Below, in pieces: positions 17,481-26,461 of a stretch of DNA of 50,477 nt. The DNA is taken from contig DADR01000073.1 of assembly GCA_002495055.1 (NCBI GenBank), positions 1-50,477 on the forward strand, read 5' to 3'. The notes beneath the pieces are model-generated. The model ran no database searches, was not told the origin of the DNA, and was given only the letters and a program-made list of their open reading frames with translations. The position numbers and the translations under genes were made by a program. The number at the start of each line of letters is the position of its first letter. The first letter of the stretch is position 1. The DNA is from Methanoregula sp. UBA247 (GTDB taxonomy: Archaea > Halobacteriota > Methanomicrobia > Methanomicrobiales > Methanospirillaceae).

Positions 17481-18275
17481 ATGAACGCTGGCACGATGCC
17501 TCCTGCAGGAGATTCGCATCGGCGGAGTTCGGGATTAAGATGGTTTTTTATTATCCTGTTCTGCATCATCTGTGCTCTCGGTTTACTCATCGCTGCCTAT
17601 TACATCTCCAACGCTGACCAGATGGGTGTCACGGTTATACGTATGGAAGGAACCATGATAACCGGTGAGGTATCAGATGGGGATGTTATCGGGAGCGAAG
17701 TGGTAGGGAGGGAGCTCCGTGACGCTGCTGACGATCCTATGGTTGAGGCGATTGTGCTGAGAGTGAACAGTCCCGGAGGTACACCAGCTGCAGCACAGGA
17801 AATTATACGCGATCTCGATTATGCAAAGTCGAAAAAACCTGTTGTTGTCTCGATGGGGGATATGGGGACATCAGCAGCATATTATGTCAGCGCCCACGCA
17901 GACAGAATCTATGCAAATCCTGATACCTTTACTGCCGGTATCGGCGTCATTTGGCAGTTCTCAGATATTAGCCGCTGGATGGAAAAAGAAGGGTATAATA
18001 TCAGTATCGTCAAATCGGGCAGTAAAAAAGATATGGGAACAACATCCCGTCCCATTTCAGACGATGAACAAATCTATGCCCAGAAGATAGTAAACGACAG
18101 TTTCGAGGACTTTATTTCCGATGTCATCTCTCATCGACCGATCGCACGATCTGAGATAGATGACGGCAGGGTTATCCGTGGTGCTGATGCCGTCGGGTTA
18201 CATATCGTAGATGAAATCGGGAATTTAAACGATGCAATCAATGGTGCAAAAAAAATTGCCGAATCCCGGTCTTAA
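17481..18275 (+). CDS. sppA: Signal peptide peptidase SppA (S49 family)
   Basis: 264-residue membrane-anchored serine protease that clears cleaved signal peptides. One N-terminal membrane segment (about 19-42) precedes the S49 domain. Catalytic Ser131 lies in GDMGTSAAYYV and the catalytic Lys is in KSGSKKDMG (about 183); the substrate-cleft motif LRVNSPGG is at 93-100. Size fits the short archaeal/bacterial type. Its stop overlaps the truD stop region convergently by four bases. Confidence 0.93.
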   Translation: MNAGTMPPAGDSHRRSSGLRWFFIILFCIICALGLLIAAYYISNADQMGVTVIRMEGTMITGEVSDGDVIGSEVVGRELRDAADDPMVEAIVLRVNSPGGTPAAAQEIIRDLDYAKSKKPVVVSMGDMGTSAAYYVSAHADRIYANPDTFTAGIGVIWQFSDISRWMEKEGYNISIVKSGSKKDMGTTSRPISDDEQIYAQKIVNDSFEDFISDVISHRPIARSEIDDGRVIRGADAVGLHIVDEIGNLNDAINGAKKIAESRS

Positions 18276-19546
18276 ATCATGGTGACGGGGTCGGCCTTCA
18301 TATACTCCCGGCAGACAGTAGTTGCATAATGCCCGGGAGGTAAGGAAAATTTCAGCCGGACATCATTGTTATCGAGCTGCGATTCAATAGCCGTCTTCAA
18401 TACAATTGGGCGCCATGCTCCATCGAATTTTGTGTGCACGAACGTTGAAGCATGCCTGAAATCATCTGCAGTAATGTCATATTTATCGAGCAATGCCCCC
18501 ATGGCGAGATCTCCTTCACTCTTCAATTCAATCTGGTCTTTGCCCGGCATGAAGAGCGCTATGGTGCAGCGCCCGCGCCGGATGTGCAGGGAGACAGCAT
18601 TGCTGTTGGTCGTCGTGACGGTATCCGTACGCCCGTTGGCAAAAATCAGGCGGTCACCCACACGGGGTTCGTTCAGGGAATGGCCATCGTCTAATCGCTG
18701 ACTCAGGACACTATTAAACAAGTACGACTGAAATGCCGAGACAAACATTGACAGGAGTTTTGGGGGAAGTTCTAAAAGAGCCCCGGAATAATCTTCAGGA
18801 TGTGTGTACAGGTAATGGAGCATCGCCCGTTCATAAGACATCTGGGGAGGAAGATCATGCAGTGCTGCCCGGATATCACGGTTTTTTGAAAAAGCCGTGC
18901 GGATAATCCGGACATTTTCAGGTTCTCCGGGAAATTCCTTACCTATATACGTCACAACGGCTTGTTCAAAATCACGCTTCAGGATCCATTCTCCCACAAG
19001 ATGGGTCACCGGACGGGTAGCACCGAAACGCTGGATCCCGAAATAATTGGGAATACCCTGACATACCGTGTCAGTGATAGTACGTACCCGGGTTTCCCGA
19101 TCAGAAGGATCAGTATCCCGGATGAGAATGTCAAACCGGTTGCCCTTGAGATCTCCTAAAGAGAGAGCTTCATTCACCTGACCCAACGGTTCAAGGATAA
19201 TGTCTTTTAACCATATTTCAGCTACCTGCTCTGCGGTCACATTGTAGAGAGATATTCTCTGCCGGGTAATGGCATTGCGGTCTTTTGTGCCGGCCCATCC
19301 GATACGGCGATGACTGATACCAAGTCGTTTTGCAATTTCTTTTATTGCATGCTGGAGTTCCCAGTTTGTTTTGGTCAGCATGCAGATGAGATAGGGGCCT
19401 CCGGTACCGCCTTTTTCCGGTAACGGGATCTCTTCGACCATAAAATCTTCCGCACCTGATCGGAGCTTCCCGCCGATGCCTTCTGCATCACTCGCGTAGT
19501 ACTTCATCCCAAGCAGGAGTTCAAGGGGATAGGTGCTCTGTTTCAT
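18272..19546 (-). CDS. truD: tRNA pseudouridine synthase TruD
   Basis: 424-residue TruD family enzyme making pseudouridine in tRNA (position 13 in bacteria; position 13 or 35 activities are known in archaea/eukaryotes). The catalytic Asp89 lies in GWAGTKDRNAITRQ; downstream NYFGIQRFG and the FQSYLFN motif are conserved. The start overlaps the pth2 stop by four bases, so pth2-truD form a coupled pair of translation genes. Confidence 0.94.
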   Translation of the reverse strand: MKQSTYPLELLLGMKYYASDAEGIGGKLRSGAEDFMVEEIPLPEKGGTGGPYLICMLTKTNWELQHAIKEIAKRLGISHRRIGWAGTKDRNAITRQRISLYNVTAEQVAEIWLKDIILEPLGQVNEALSLGDLKGNRFDILIRDTDPSDRETRVRTITDTVCQGIPNYFGIQRFGATRPVTHLVGEWILKRDFEQAVVTYIGKEFPGEPENVRIIRTAFSKNRDIRAALHDLPPQMSYERAMLHYLYTHPEDYSGALLELPPKLLSMFVSAFQSYLFNSVLSQRLDDGHSLNEPRVGDRLIFANGRTDTVTTTNSNAVSLHIRRGRCTIALFMPGKDQIELKSEGDLAMGALLDKYDITADDFRHASTFVHTKFDGAWRPIVLKTAIESQLDNNDVRLKFSLPPGHYATTVCREYMKADPVTMI

Positions 19547-19935
19547 AGCAGGGTGAGGTTACCGGTGATCTTATCGAGATCTTCACTCTTTGCCGGCCCA
19601 AGGCCGAGTGCGGTGATCGTGCCGGGGGGTATTTCAGTCATGCCGGCATCCTGGATTAAGGTAGAGGAGATGCCGGACCGCTCAGCAATCACCTTGAGTT
19701 CATAAAGCGTTCGCTCATCATTTGCCTTGAGCACAACTTTCTTCTGTCCTTCAGAGAGCCATGCTTTCTGAAGGGCTTTGTCAGCACCGTTATAGGCTCC
19801 GACAGATGCATGCGCTGCCTGTGCGCACCGTTTACCGCAGCTCATCTTCACGTCATTCCGGATAATCAGGCATTGTTTATAGCGGAAATCAACATCGGGT
19901 TTAGCAATATTTTTTATTCCGGGTGTTTTTTGCAT
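19543..19935 (-). CDS. pth2: Peptidyl-tRNA hydrolase, archaeal/eukaryotic type (Pth2)
   Basis: 130-residue enzyme releasing tRNA from stalled peptidyl-tRNA. Family motifs: QCLIIRNDVKMSCGKRCAQAAHASVGAY (with the catalytic Lys/Asp region), KVVLKANDERTL, and the end GTITALGLGPAKSEDLDKITGNLTLL. The first ~18 residues may be an extension; a later in-frame Met is not available before the core. Directly coupled to truD. Confidence 0.94.
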   Translation of the reverse strand: MQKTPGIKNIAKPDVDFRYKQCLIIRNDVKMSCGKRCAQAAHASVGAYNGADKALQKAWLSEGQKKVVLKANDERTLYELKVIAERSGISSTLIQDAGMTEIPPGTITALGLGPAKSEDLDKITGNLTLL

Positions 19936-19999
19936 GCTGAATGCTCTTTGGTTTATTTTCCGATTAACCTTTTCTTATTCAAAGATGTATATATCTTTC

Positions 20000-20146
20000 A
20001 TGCCGGATATCAAACACCCAAGATGCGATCATCCAAGATGTGGTGCAAAAATGCAGCGCGTGTACAAAAGGGATCATTCTACTTTTGTACCCTGTGGCTG
20101 GCTGTGCATTGAGTGCGGATTGTTCAAGAAAGACGTTCAGCCGTAA
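20000..20146 (+). CDS. 48-residue zinc-ribbon protein
   Basis: Small protein starting MPDIKHPRCDHPRCG. Four cysteine positions (C9, C14 and the CGWLCIECG pair) form a compact zinc ribbon. An upstream ATG at 19934 would give 22 more residues lacking similarity to a domain; 20000 is preferred. Divergent from pth2, with TATATAT at 19988-19994 immediately before the start. Function unknown; such mini-ribbons are often nucleic-acid binding. Confidence 0.6.
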   Translation: MPDIKHPRCDHPRCGAKMQRVYKRDHSTFVPCGWLCIECGLFKKDVQP

Positions 20147-20233
20147 TGATTTTTATACCGGACCTGTCACGATCTGCCAATAAAACGCGGATAGTAATTT
20201 TCTCCCTTGACTAAAAAAAAAGTGAGGATACCA

Positions 20234-21055
20234 TCACTTATGTTTATTGATAATCACTGAAATCAGACCTAGTATGGAGAAACCTGCAATAATTGTAAGC
20301 GGGGAAAGCGGGGATTGTGTCGTCGCAGGGGAGGAGGTAAGCGCCGTTGTCGGGGGAAGTGTTGTCATAGGGACAGTTGTCTGTACTGGTGTTGCCGCGG
20401 CAACAACTTTGAATGTTTTCACACCAACATATCCGTTTGCATCCGTGAACGTTACATCATAGTCACCGGGTTTTGTCACATTCACCTGGTGTGTGAATGC
20501 TCCCGCTCCATCCTGAATATGAAGTTTTGTATCGATCCTGTGAGGGCCGAAGACAAAACCATCCGGTCCCCTGACCTCTATCTCAACTCCTTTATCGCCG
20601 GCTTTTGTTATCAATCCCTCAATCCGGAGCGCTTCGTCGAACGTCTGGGACATCGGGGACGTGATCGTGATGTCCCCCAAACGGTCAACAAGTTTGGGCA
20701 GTTGCCAGGTCATTGAGTCAGAAGACATCTTTAACGCATCAGTACGGGAAAGCAGGACTTCCACTTTATATACGCCCCCGGTCAATCCTTTCGTATCAAA
20801 TGACTGATAGATGGTGGCATGGTTTTCCTGAATGGTAAAGTTCTGGCGACTGACCGGTGTTGCTGTGTATGCGGATGACTGATAAAAAACAAATTCAAAT
20901 GGAGTCCCGGCAGGGAAATTGCTGGTAACTGAACAATTTAACGGAAGACCAACCTGTGCGGATTCCGGGCATCTGAGATAAATCTGGTATGCAGATGCCG
21001 ACCCTATACTACATAGCAAGCATAATGCGATTATTATGATCCTCTTCATATCCAC
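20234..21055 (-). CDS. Secreted/cell-surface protein with C-terminal membrane anchor
   Basis: 273 residues: a signal peptide (RIIIIALCLLCSIGSASA), two beta-rich extracellular regions including an NVTKPGDYDVTFTDANGYVG Ig-like strand set, a Thr/Pro-rich linker (about 226-248), and a C-terminal hydrophobic segment ending in NKHK. The layout resembles archaeosortase-type substrates, but there is SPLTIIAG in place of a PGF motif, so processing by ArtA is uncertain. Start ATG 21055 or 21049. No enzyme motif seen. Confidence 0.7.
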   Translation of the reverse strand: MDMKRIIIIALCLLCSIGSASAYQIYLRCPESAQVGLPLNCSVTSNFPAGTPFEFVFYQSSAYTATPVSRQNFTIQENHATIYQSFDTKGLTGGVYKVEVLLSRTDALKMSSDSMTWQLPKLVDRLGDITITSPMSQTFDEALRIEGLITKAGDKGVEIEVRGPDGFVFGPHRIDTKLHIQDGAGAFTHQVNVTKPGDYDVTFTDANGYVGVKTFKVVAAATPVQTTVPMTTLPPTTALTSSPATTQSPLSPLTIIAGFSILGLISVIINKHK

Positions 21056-21542
21056 TGCATCTAATGGAAAACATGATAAATTTTATCCTAACAGGCTAAC
21101 ACATCCCCTTTGTACATGGCGATCTGCCAACAGAACGATGAATAAACTCCTGCAATCACTTTTAAGGATCATTCTCTGTGGACTTAAACACCAGTATCCA
21201 TTACCAACGGGATGCCAACCGCGAGGCACTCATGCGGAAGCGCTGCACCGTGGGTGAACAGGTTGAATCTATCTGCTACTTCTTTTATGTGAAATTGTTT
21301 ACCGCTGTGCTCTGCCAGGAATTCACCGATAAGATCGGTTGTTGGTACACGTGTCATATCAATATCCCAATCATTTGGCACAGAGATATAATTTCCCGGT
21401 CTGCGCTCTCATGAATATTTCTGTATTCAACAGTTGTACGAGTTGTTTTCATTGGCATTCTGGATAGTACTAAGGCATATAACATCACTCAAACAATACA
21501 CCACGTTATGTCTGACAATTACCACCAAACAGGAAACCGCAG
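21056..21542. other. Gene-poor region with a possible remnant
   Basis: Between the secreted protein and the 72-residue Cys protein. A minus-strand frame (see 21184-21381) looks protein-like; the remainder shows no gene. It also contains a copy of the CGATCTGCCAAYARAACG motif at 21120-21137. Confidence 0.4.
21184..21381 (-). CDS. Possible remnant of an HTH-type protein
   Basis: A GTG-started frame of about 65 residues reads VPNDWDIDMTRVPTTDLIG, then EFLAEHSGKQFHIKEVADRF, resembling the first helices of a winged helix, but then turns into FNLFTHGAALPHECLAVGIP without the recognition helix. It could be a small gene or, more likely, the decayed start of one whose 3' part is lost. Low certainty. 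Confidence 0.25.
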   Translation of the reverse strand: MPNDWDIDMTRVPTTDLIGEFLAEHSGKQFHIKEVADRFNLFTHGAALPHECLAVGIPLVMDTGV

Positions 21543-21761
21543 ATGAGCAATTACTATTTTTGTACAGATTGTGAATACATCAAAATCAAGATGGTCCCCG
21601 GACTCCTGGCACCGGCAGTGAAAGAATTGTCATGCCCGGCTCGATTCAATCCGAGGGAAGGGAAATGGATTCCCGAGGAGGGTGTGAATCCGCACGAATG
21701 TCCACGACATGAAAATTTCATGCAACTTCAGAAACAGAGTTGTGAACGTAAAAGCAGATGA
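21543..21761 (+). CDS. 72-residue cysteine-containing protein of unknown function
   Basis: Reads MSNYYFCTDCEYIKIKMVPG, with CTDC at residues 7-10 and later single cysteines (SCPARFNP, HECPRHENF) that could complete a zinc site. An AGGAAACCGCAG purine-rich segment precedes the ATG. The Cys spacing and lack of low complexity suggest a real small protein. No family recognised; it stands alone in a gene-poor stretch. Confidence 0.5.
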   Translation: MSNYYFCTDCEYIKIKMVPGLLAPAVKELSCPARFNPREGKWIPEEGVNPHECPRHENFMQLQKQSCERKSR

Positions 21762-22143
21762 ATGTGTATTTGTGAAGGTTCCCAGCAGGGTGTCACAAGA
21801 ATAAAATAAGGTTAAAAAAGAGTGATAGTGTCCGCAAAAGGAAGAGTTTCTCCACCTGCATATGCTCATGATCCACGTTAAAAAGTACTCGCGAAAACAT
21901 CACGAATGATGCAATCACTTCAGAACGGTATAATGCCTTAAAAATATCTCCTGTCCACATCCATAAGGATAAAAAAGCTCACCAGGAATGCTATCCTGAC
22001 GCCTGGAGATGAGATCGTCACCTGTATTCACCGGCAATCAATTCCTGTGGTGAACTATTCTTTTGACGCCGCACCAATAAAAGTTGCAGCAGTACATTAT
22101 TGTTATTAATGAGGGGTTGGCATTCCACCTTCGAGCAAGATAA
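21762..22143. other. Intergenic stretch without recognised gene
   Basis: 382 bases with frequent stops in all frames and AT-rich blocks. No RNA gene or repeat was recognised. Confidence 0.4.
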
Positions 22144-22440
22144 TTGCCAACAGAACGCGAATATGAAGTCATAGCCATAACTATGAAAAAGAAGCAAGTC
22201 GTGTTCGATTATGTTGTCCGGGTCTCTTTGTATTAAACCCCGTACGTTTTAGTCGAAGTTGTTGCTTCGACATCAGTTACCTTTACTGATGCCCGCGTCG
22301 AGCGTGCAGAATGTCCCGACCCGTCCCGTCTCGCCGGTTTTTTTAAAGTGATGGAACAGATGCAGTTTCCTCATCCATTTTACTCATTTTTTTTCATAGC
22401 ATCAGGATTAAAAATTCTCAACAAAGAAAATAATTTATAG
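22144..22440 (+). pseudogene. Decayed gene of unknown family with in-frame stop
   Basis: A continuous frame from TTG 22144 (or ATG 22183, MKKKQVVFDYVVRVSLY) is interrupted by TAA at 22234 and then runs 67 codons (TPYVLVEVVASTSVTFTDAR, then ERAECPDPSRLAGFFKVMEQ, then MQFPHPFYSFFF) to a TAG at 22438. The residue pattern is protein-like and lacks a good start after the stop, so it is best read as one gene broken by a nonsense change. Family not recognised. Confidence 0.45.
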
Positions 22441-22734
22441 GCAATATTTCAGGTTCCGGAACCTTATTGTAAGTTCCCGCCAGCAATAGGAAGATGAACC
22501 ATTCCGGAAATTATACACGATACACAAAGGAAGGCAGATGTCGCATGAAAGAAAAAGTCAGGTCATTGTTCTTTTTGGACTCCCCAGATCGCATCATCAT
22601 CAGGTCCCGGAATTGCCCCGGACCCTCGCTTGCCGGGTTGGGAAATGATTGCCTGCCCTGCATGACCGTTTCAGGGAAACAGGCAATGCGATTGGACGTA
22701 CCGGGTAAAACATTCAATGCAGAGGTCAATGTGC

Positions 22735-23748
22735 ATGTCTGAGCAGGTGCACGGAAATGATCAGGCAATAATCAGCGTAGAGAACCTTGAACATTCCTAT
22801 GGCGAATTCAAAGCTGTGGACGGGATCAGCTTCACAGTCAAAAAAGGGGAGATTTTCTCGTTTCTCGGGCCTAACGGTGCGGGAAAGAGTACCGTTATCA
22901 ACATTCTCATCACCCTGCTTGCAAAACAAAAGGGTAATGCGAGTGTTGCGGGATATGATGTCACGAATGACGCTCAGAAAGTCCGGGAATCCATAGGCAT
23001 TGTTTTTCAGGATATCACCCTTGATCGCGACATGACTGTCTGGGAAATCCTCGAGTTTCATGGCAGGCTCTATAATATGCCTCGTGAGGAACGCAAAAAA
23101 CGGATTGATGAGCTCCTGACTCTTGTCCAGCTTGATGCAAAAAAAGATGAACGTACAAAAAACCTGAGCGGGGGTATGAAACGCCGGCTCGAGATCGCCC
23201 GCGGTCTGATGACTCGCCCGAAAGTTCTCTTTTTGGATGAACCCACCATCGGACTTGACCCGCAGACCAGAATGAGGATGTGGGAATATATCAAGGGTGT
23301 GAATAATGAGGGAACTACTATCTTCCTCACAACCCATTACATGGATGAAGCCGACCAGCTCTCTGACCGGATCAGCATCATCGATCAGGGTAAAATTATC
23401 ATATCCGGCACCTCGTGGCAACTCAAAAATACCCTTGGGCGGGATATCATTTACCTCGAGACGAGCAATAATGATGCGGCTGTCCGGCTCTTACAAGATC
23501 TCCCCAGTGTCCATAATGTGAAGACCAAGACGAAAGGGTTTGTCCTTATGGTAACCGAGGATGGTACAAAAGTATTACCCGTGATCATCGACACGCTCCG
23601 CAATGCGGGAATCGACAGCACGACGATAAACTTAAAAAAACCCTCGATGGATGATGTTTTTGTTTTCTATACCGGAAAAGATCTCCGTGACGAGCCAGCC
23701 GGAAAACCCGTTGTCATTTTAAAAAAGACATGGAGGGCGATGAGATGA
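22735..23748 (+). CDS. ABC-2 type exporter, ATP-binding subunit (DrrA-like)
   Basis: 337-residue ABC ATPase of the daunorubicin-resistance type. Walker A GPNGAGKST, Q-loop VFQDITLD, signature LSGGMKRRLEIARG, Walker B VLFLDEPTIGLD and H-loop TTHYMDEAD are all intact; a C-terminal regulatory region of about 100 residues follows. The start at 22735 is chosen because GAGGT ends 8 bases before it. The last codons overlap the permease start (ATGA), so the two subunits are coupled. Substrate unknown: drug, lipid or polysaccharide export are all possible. Confidence 0.88.
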   Translation: MSEQVHGNDQAIISVENLEHSYGEFKAVDGISFTVKKGEIFSFLGPNGAGKSTVINILITLLAKQKGNASVAGYDVTNDAQKVRESIGIVFQDITLDRDMTVWEILEFHGRLYNMPREERKKRIDELLTLVQLDAKKDERTKNLSGGMKRRLEIARGLMTRPKVLFLDEPTIGLDPQTRMRMWEYIKGVNNEGTTIFLTTHYMDEADQLSDRISIIDQGKIIISGTSWQLKNTLGRDIIYLETSNNDAAVRLLQDLPSVHNVKTKTKGFVLMVTEDGTKVLPVIIDTLRNAGIDSTTINLKKPSMDDVFVFYTGKDLRDEPAGKPVVILKKTWRAMR

Positions 23749-24581
23749 CACTGGGATTTACCACGATTTACTGGCGGGATATGATCCGGTTCGTCAGGTT
23801 TAAAACTCTTCTTATCTCTTCACTCCTGCAACCGGCACTCTGGCTTGCCTTTTTTGGCATTGCAATGTCCAGCAGTTTTGACAAACTGATGGCAGGAATG
23901 CCGGTCCCACCAGGTATGCATGTTGTCGGGTACCTCACGTTTATGGGTGCCGGGATCATTGCAATGACTACTCTGTTCACCAGTCTCTTTGGCGGGATCG
24001 TTATCCTTTTTGACAAGAACTGGGGACTGATGCGTGAGATCCTCGCAAGCCCGATGAACCGGAATCACATTATTTTCGGGATTGGGCTCTCGGGGGTTAC
24101 CAAGTCATGTATCCAGGCGATTATCATCATGGTCTTTGGTATCCTCATTGGTGCTGCATTTTTTGCCGGGTTCACACCCCTGGAGATTATTTTCGGTATT
24201 ATTGGTATCCTTGCTTTTGTCGGGATTTTTGCCCTCGGATTCCTGTTCCTCTCAGCTGCAATTGCAATTTCCATGGAGAGTCCGGAAGGTCTGCAGGGGA
24301 TTACAACACTTTTAACCATGCCGATCTTTTTTGCGAGTAATGCCCTTTACCCCATTGATGCTTTTCCGGAGTTCCTCAAAATTCTGTCAGTGTATAATCC
24401 CATGACACTGCTCATTACCGGTATCCGTTATTTTGCCATCGGACCGGATTTCATCGCCCTGGGGAAACACTACCAGTATACCCAGTCGGATATTCTCCTG
24501 TCGTACCTTGGACTCATGGTGTTTGCCGGGCTTATGTTCGTACTTGCATGGTGGCGGTTTAAAAAAGCGGTTGTTACGTAA
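23745..24581 (+). CDS. ABC-2 type exporter, permease subunit (DrrB-like)
   Basis: 278-residue integral membrane protein with six predicted membrane segments and the ABC-2 signature region around GLMREILASPMNRNHIIFG. It starts at ATG 23745, overlapping the ATPase stop by four bases with GGAGG eight bases upstream. With the ATPase it would form a (A2B2) exporter. The late segment TMPIFFASNALYPIDAFPEF is typical for this family. Confidence 0.88.
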   Translation: MTLGFTTIYWRDMIRFVRFKTLLISSLLQPALWLAFFGIAMSSSFDKLMAGMPVPPGMHVVGYLTFMGAGIIAMTTLFTSLFGGIVILFDKNWGLMREILASPMNRNHIIFGIGLSGVTKSCIQAIIIMVFGILIGAAFFAGFTPLEIIFGIIGILAFVGIFALGFLFLSAAIAISMESPEGLQGITTLLTMPIFFASNALYPIDAFPEFLKILSVYNPMTLLITGIRYFAIGPDFIALGKHYQYTQSDILLSYLGLMVFAGLMFVLAWWRFKKAVVT

Positions 24582-24831
24582 AGACCGCCTTTTTCTCTGC
24601 GCTATACGCGATGATTACTACTCCATCAAAATTCCCTGCGGGATAAGGGATTACCCGGCCGGCACCCAATAAAAATCAGAGGTGCCCGGTAAACCGCAGG
24701 GTTCCTTTATACTGCAAGCATCGTCGTCGCCAGCAGAATCGACCGGGTGTTTATTGGTTCTTTTTAAGGAAAAGTTCGAATCATTCAATACACCGGCATG
24801 AGAACTCTTACCTAACAAATCGGAGGCAGGA

Positions 24832-25926
24832 ATGGCGCACGTACTGATCTCATCGCTGAACTGGGGGTTGGGTCATGCAACAAGGGATATCCCTGTTATC
24901 AACAAACTGCTTGACCAGCACCATGATGTGACAATCGCTGCCTGCGGAAACGCACTTGCCGTACTTGAAAAAGAATTTCCGGAATGCCGTTCCATCACTT
25001 TTCCTGATTATCCTGTTCCCTATAGTACGAGCCGGTTTTTCCTGCCAAAATTTGTTGCGTTCTTTCCGCTCATGCTCAGGGCAATTTCTGATGAAAGGAA
25101 ACACCTCTCATCCATCCTGGCAAAAAACAAGTACGACCTGATCATAAGCGACAACCGGCTGGGTGTCTATTCCTCAACAATCCCTTCAGTCTTTATCACT
25201 CACCAGCTCCACTACCATCTTCCCATGATATTCTGGCCTGTTGAGCTCCTCGCGGTTGCCATGAACGGGTACCTGCATGGCAAATACCGGCAGGTTATCG
25301 TACCTGATAATCCTCCCGGTCCAACTGCGCTGGCCGGAAAATTATCCAGGCCGGGAACAGATGAAACACAAAAAAGAGCGTATTTTTCGGGCATCCTGAC
25401 AAGCACCCGGCAACTGGACATCAGGCAGGATCTGGATTATCTGGTAATGATATCAGGGCCGGAACCCCAGAGAACGAGGCTTGAAGAAATCCTCATGAAC
25501 CAGATCCATGAGATAGAAGGGACCAGCGTAATCCTGCTGGGCAGCCCGAGGAATAACGATAACCGGAAACATTCAAAAAATTGCCAGGTTATGGCATATG
25601 CATCAACCAGGGAGAAAGAGTACCTCATGAACCGGGCGAAATGTATCATCTGTCGTTCGGGATACACATCCCTGATGGAGATTGCAGAACTCAAAAAACG
25701 CCATGCCCTTTTCATCCCGACACCGGGCCAGACCGAGCAGGAATACCTGTCATGGTATTATGAAAAAAAGGGATGGTTCCATTCGCAGAGCCAGTACCAT
25801 CTCAATCTCCCCGAAGATATCAGGCTGGCACATCAACCCCGCTACACGGGATTTCCCTCAGTCCCCAGTACCAGGGAAAATGTAAACCGGCTCTATGACC
25901 GGGTGCTTGCACAATACCTTGAATAA
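24832..25926 (+). CDS. Glycosyltransferase, GT28/MurG-like fold
   Basis: 364-residue GT-B fold protein. The N-terminal domain starts with HVLISSLNWGLGHATRDIPV, the glycine-rich loop of this family, and contains YDLIISDNRLGVYSS; the C-terminal nucleotide-sugar domain shows IICRSGYTSLMEIAEL and FIPTPGQTEQEY. A good ribosome site, CGGAGGCAGGA, lies before the ATG. Likely transfers a hexose to a lipid or surface glycan; substrate unknown. Follows the exporter genes on the same strand after 250 bases, so a functional link is possible but not shown. Confidence 0.75.
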   Translation: MAHVLISSLNWGLGHATRDIPVINKLLDQHHDVTIAACGNALAVLEKEFPECRSITFPDYPVPYSTSRFFLPKFVAFFPLMLRAISDERKHLSSILAKNKYDLIISDNRLGVYSSTIPSVFITHQLHYHLPMIFWPVELLAVAMNGYLHGKYRQVIVPDNPPGPTALAGKLSRPGTDETQKRAYFSGILTSTRQLDIRQDLDYLVMISGPEPQRTRLEEILMNQIHEIEGTSVILLGSPRNNDNRKHSKNCQVMAYASTREKEYLMNRAKCIICRSGYTSLMEIAELKKRHALFIPTPGQTEQEYLSWYYEKKGWFHSQSQYHLNLPEDIRLAHQPRYTGFPSVPSTRENVNRLYDRVLAQYLE

Positions 25927-25988
25927 GTTCTCCAGGTCCGGACATAAAAAACCTTAACGGGAGAACGGGGAAATATTAACCAGATACC

Positions 25989-26207
25989 ATGGATGATCTG
26001 GTTGTTTTGGGAGCTGCTGGCATCATCTTGCTTTTTTTTACCGCTGTTGCACTTCTCATTGGGGCATTTTCCCTGGGAGGGCTGATGTATGCTGCATTTA
26101 TATCCGAAGATTTTGGGGTACTTGTCGTAATCGCCAGTGCACTTCTGGTCATCGGGTCGTTATATATGGCAACCGGTGTCTGGCTGCGTCAAACCGAACG
26201 GATCTAA
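25989..26207 (+). CDS. Small two-helix membrane protein
   Basis: 72 residues with two strong membrane segments (about 6-38 and 44-62) and a short charged C terminus LRQTERI. No known motif. It is 62 bases after the glycosyltransferase and may be co-transcribed. Confidence 0.6.
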   Translation: MDDLVVLGAAGIILLFFTAVALLIGAFSLGGLMYAAFISEDFGVLVVIASALLVIGSLYMATGVWLRQTERI

Positions 26208-26249
26208 AAAACATAGGGGATGAATAAAATCCTTGTCGTTAATTCAACG

Positions 26250-26283
26250 CTGCCCTGAGGGTTATCATTGTCCTGAAGGGCAG
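26250..26283 (+). repeat. Hairpin after the small membrane-protein gene
   Basis: CTGCCCT and AGGGCAG arms (7 bases) enclose an inner GG/CC pair separated by GA and TGA, which could form tandem sheared G-A pairs. It may be a transcript-end structure or simple chance. Confidence 0.3.
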
Positions 26284-26409
26284 ATCTCCGGATATGCATC
26301 GGAGCAAGAGAATGGATGGAAACGGACCGTTTTTAAGTAAATCTCAAAACCTCCTTTTCATAAAAATATCCCTGGATTTATACCCGCAGGTCCTGCGGAC
26401 GGGTAAAAA

Positions 26410-26428
26410 ATTTGGTATCATACCAAAT
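26410..26428 (+). promoter_or_regulatory. Palindromic operator before the metal regulator
   Basis: ATTTGGTATCATACCAAAT: nine-base arms that are perfect reverse complements around one central base, 34 bases before the regulator ATG. A related site lies before cbiM (28681-28697). Size and symmetry fit a dimeric DtxR/MntR-like repressor; binding is inferred. Confidence 0.6.
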
Positions 26429-26461
26429 CTTATTGAAGCCGGATATACAATACAAACCACA

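Noticed and set aside
22250..22300. Two consecutive hairpins (GTCGAAG/CTTCGAC and ATCAGT/ACTGAT) as a possible small RNA
   Set aside because: They fall inside the protein-like frame 22144-22440 and can be explained by its codons; no further structure or terminator arrangement was convincing.
22494..22742. 82-codon frame just before the ABC exporter genes
   Set aside because: Overlaps the ribosome site and start of the ATPase gene, has no domain-like pattern and mixed composition; more likely non-coding leader.
24765..24785. GTTCGAATC as a tRNA T-loop
   Set aside because: No acceptor, anticodon or D-arm pairing could be found around it.
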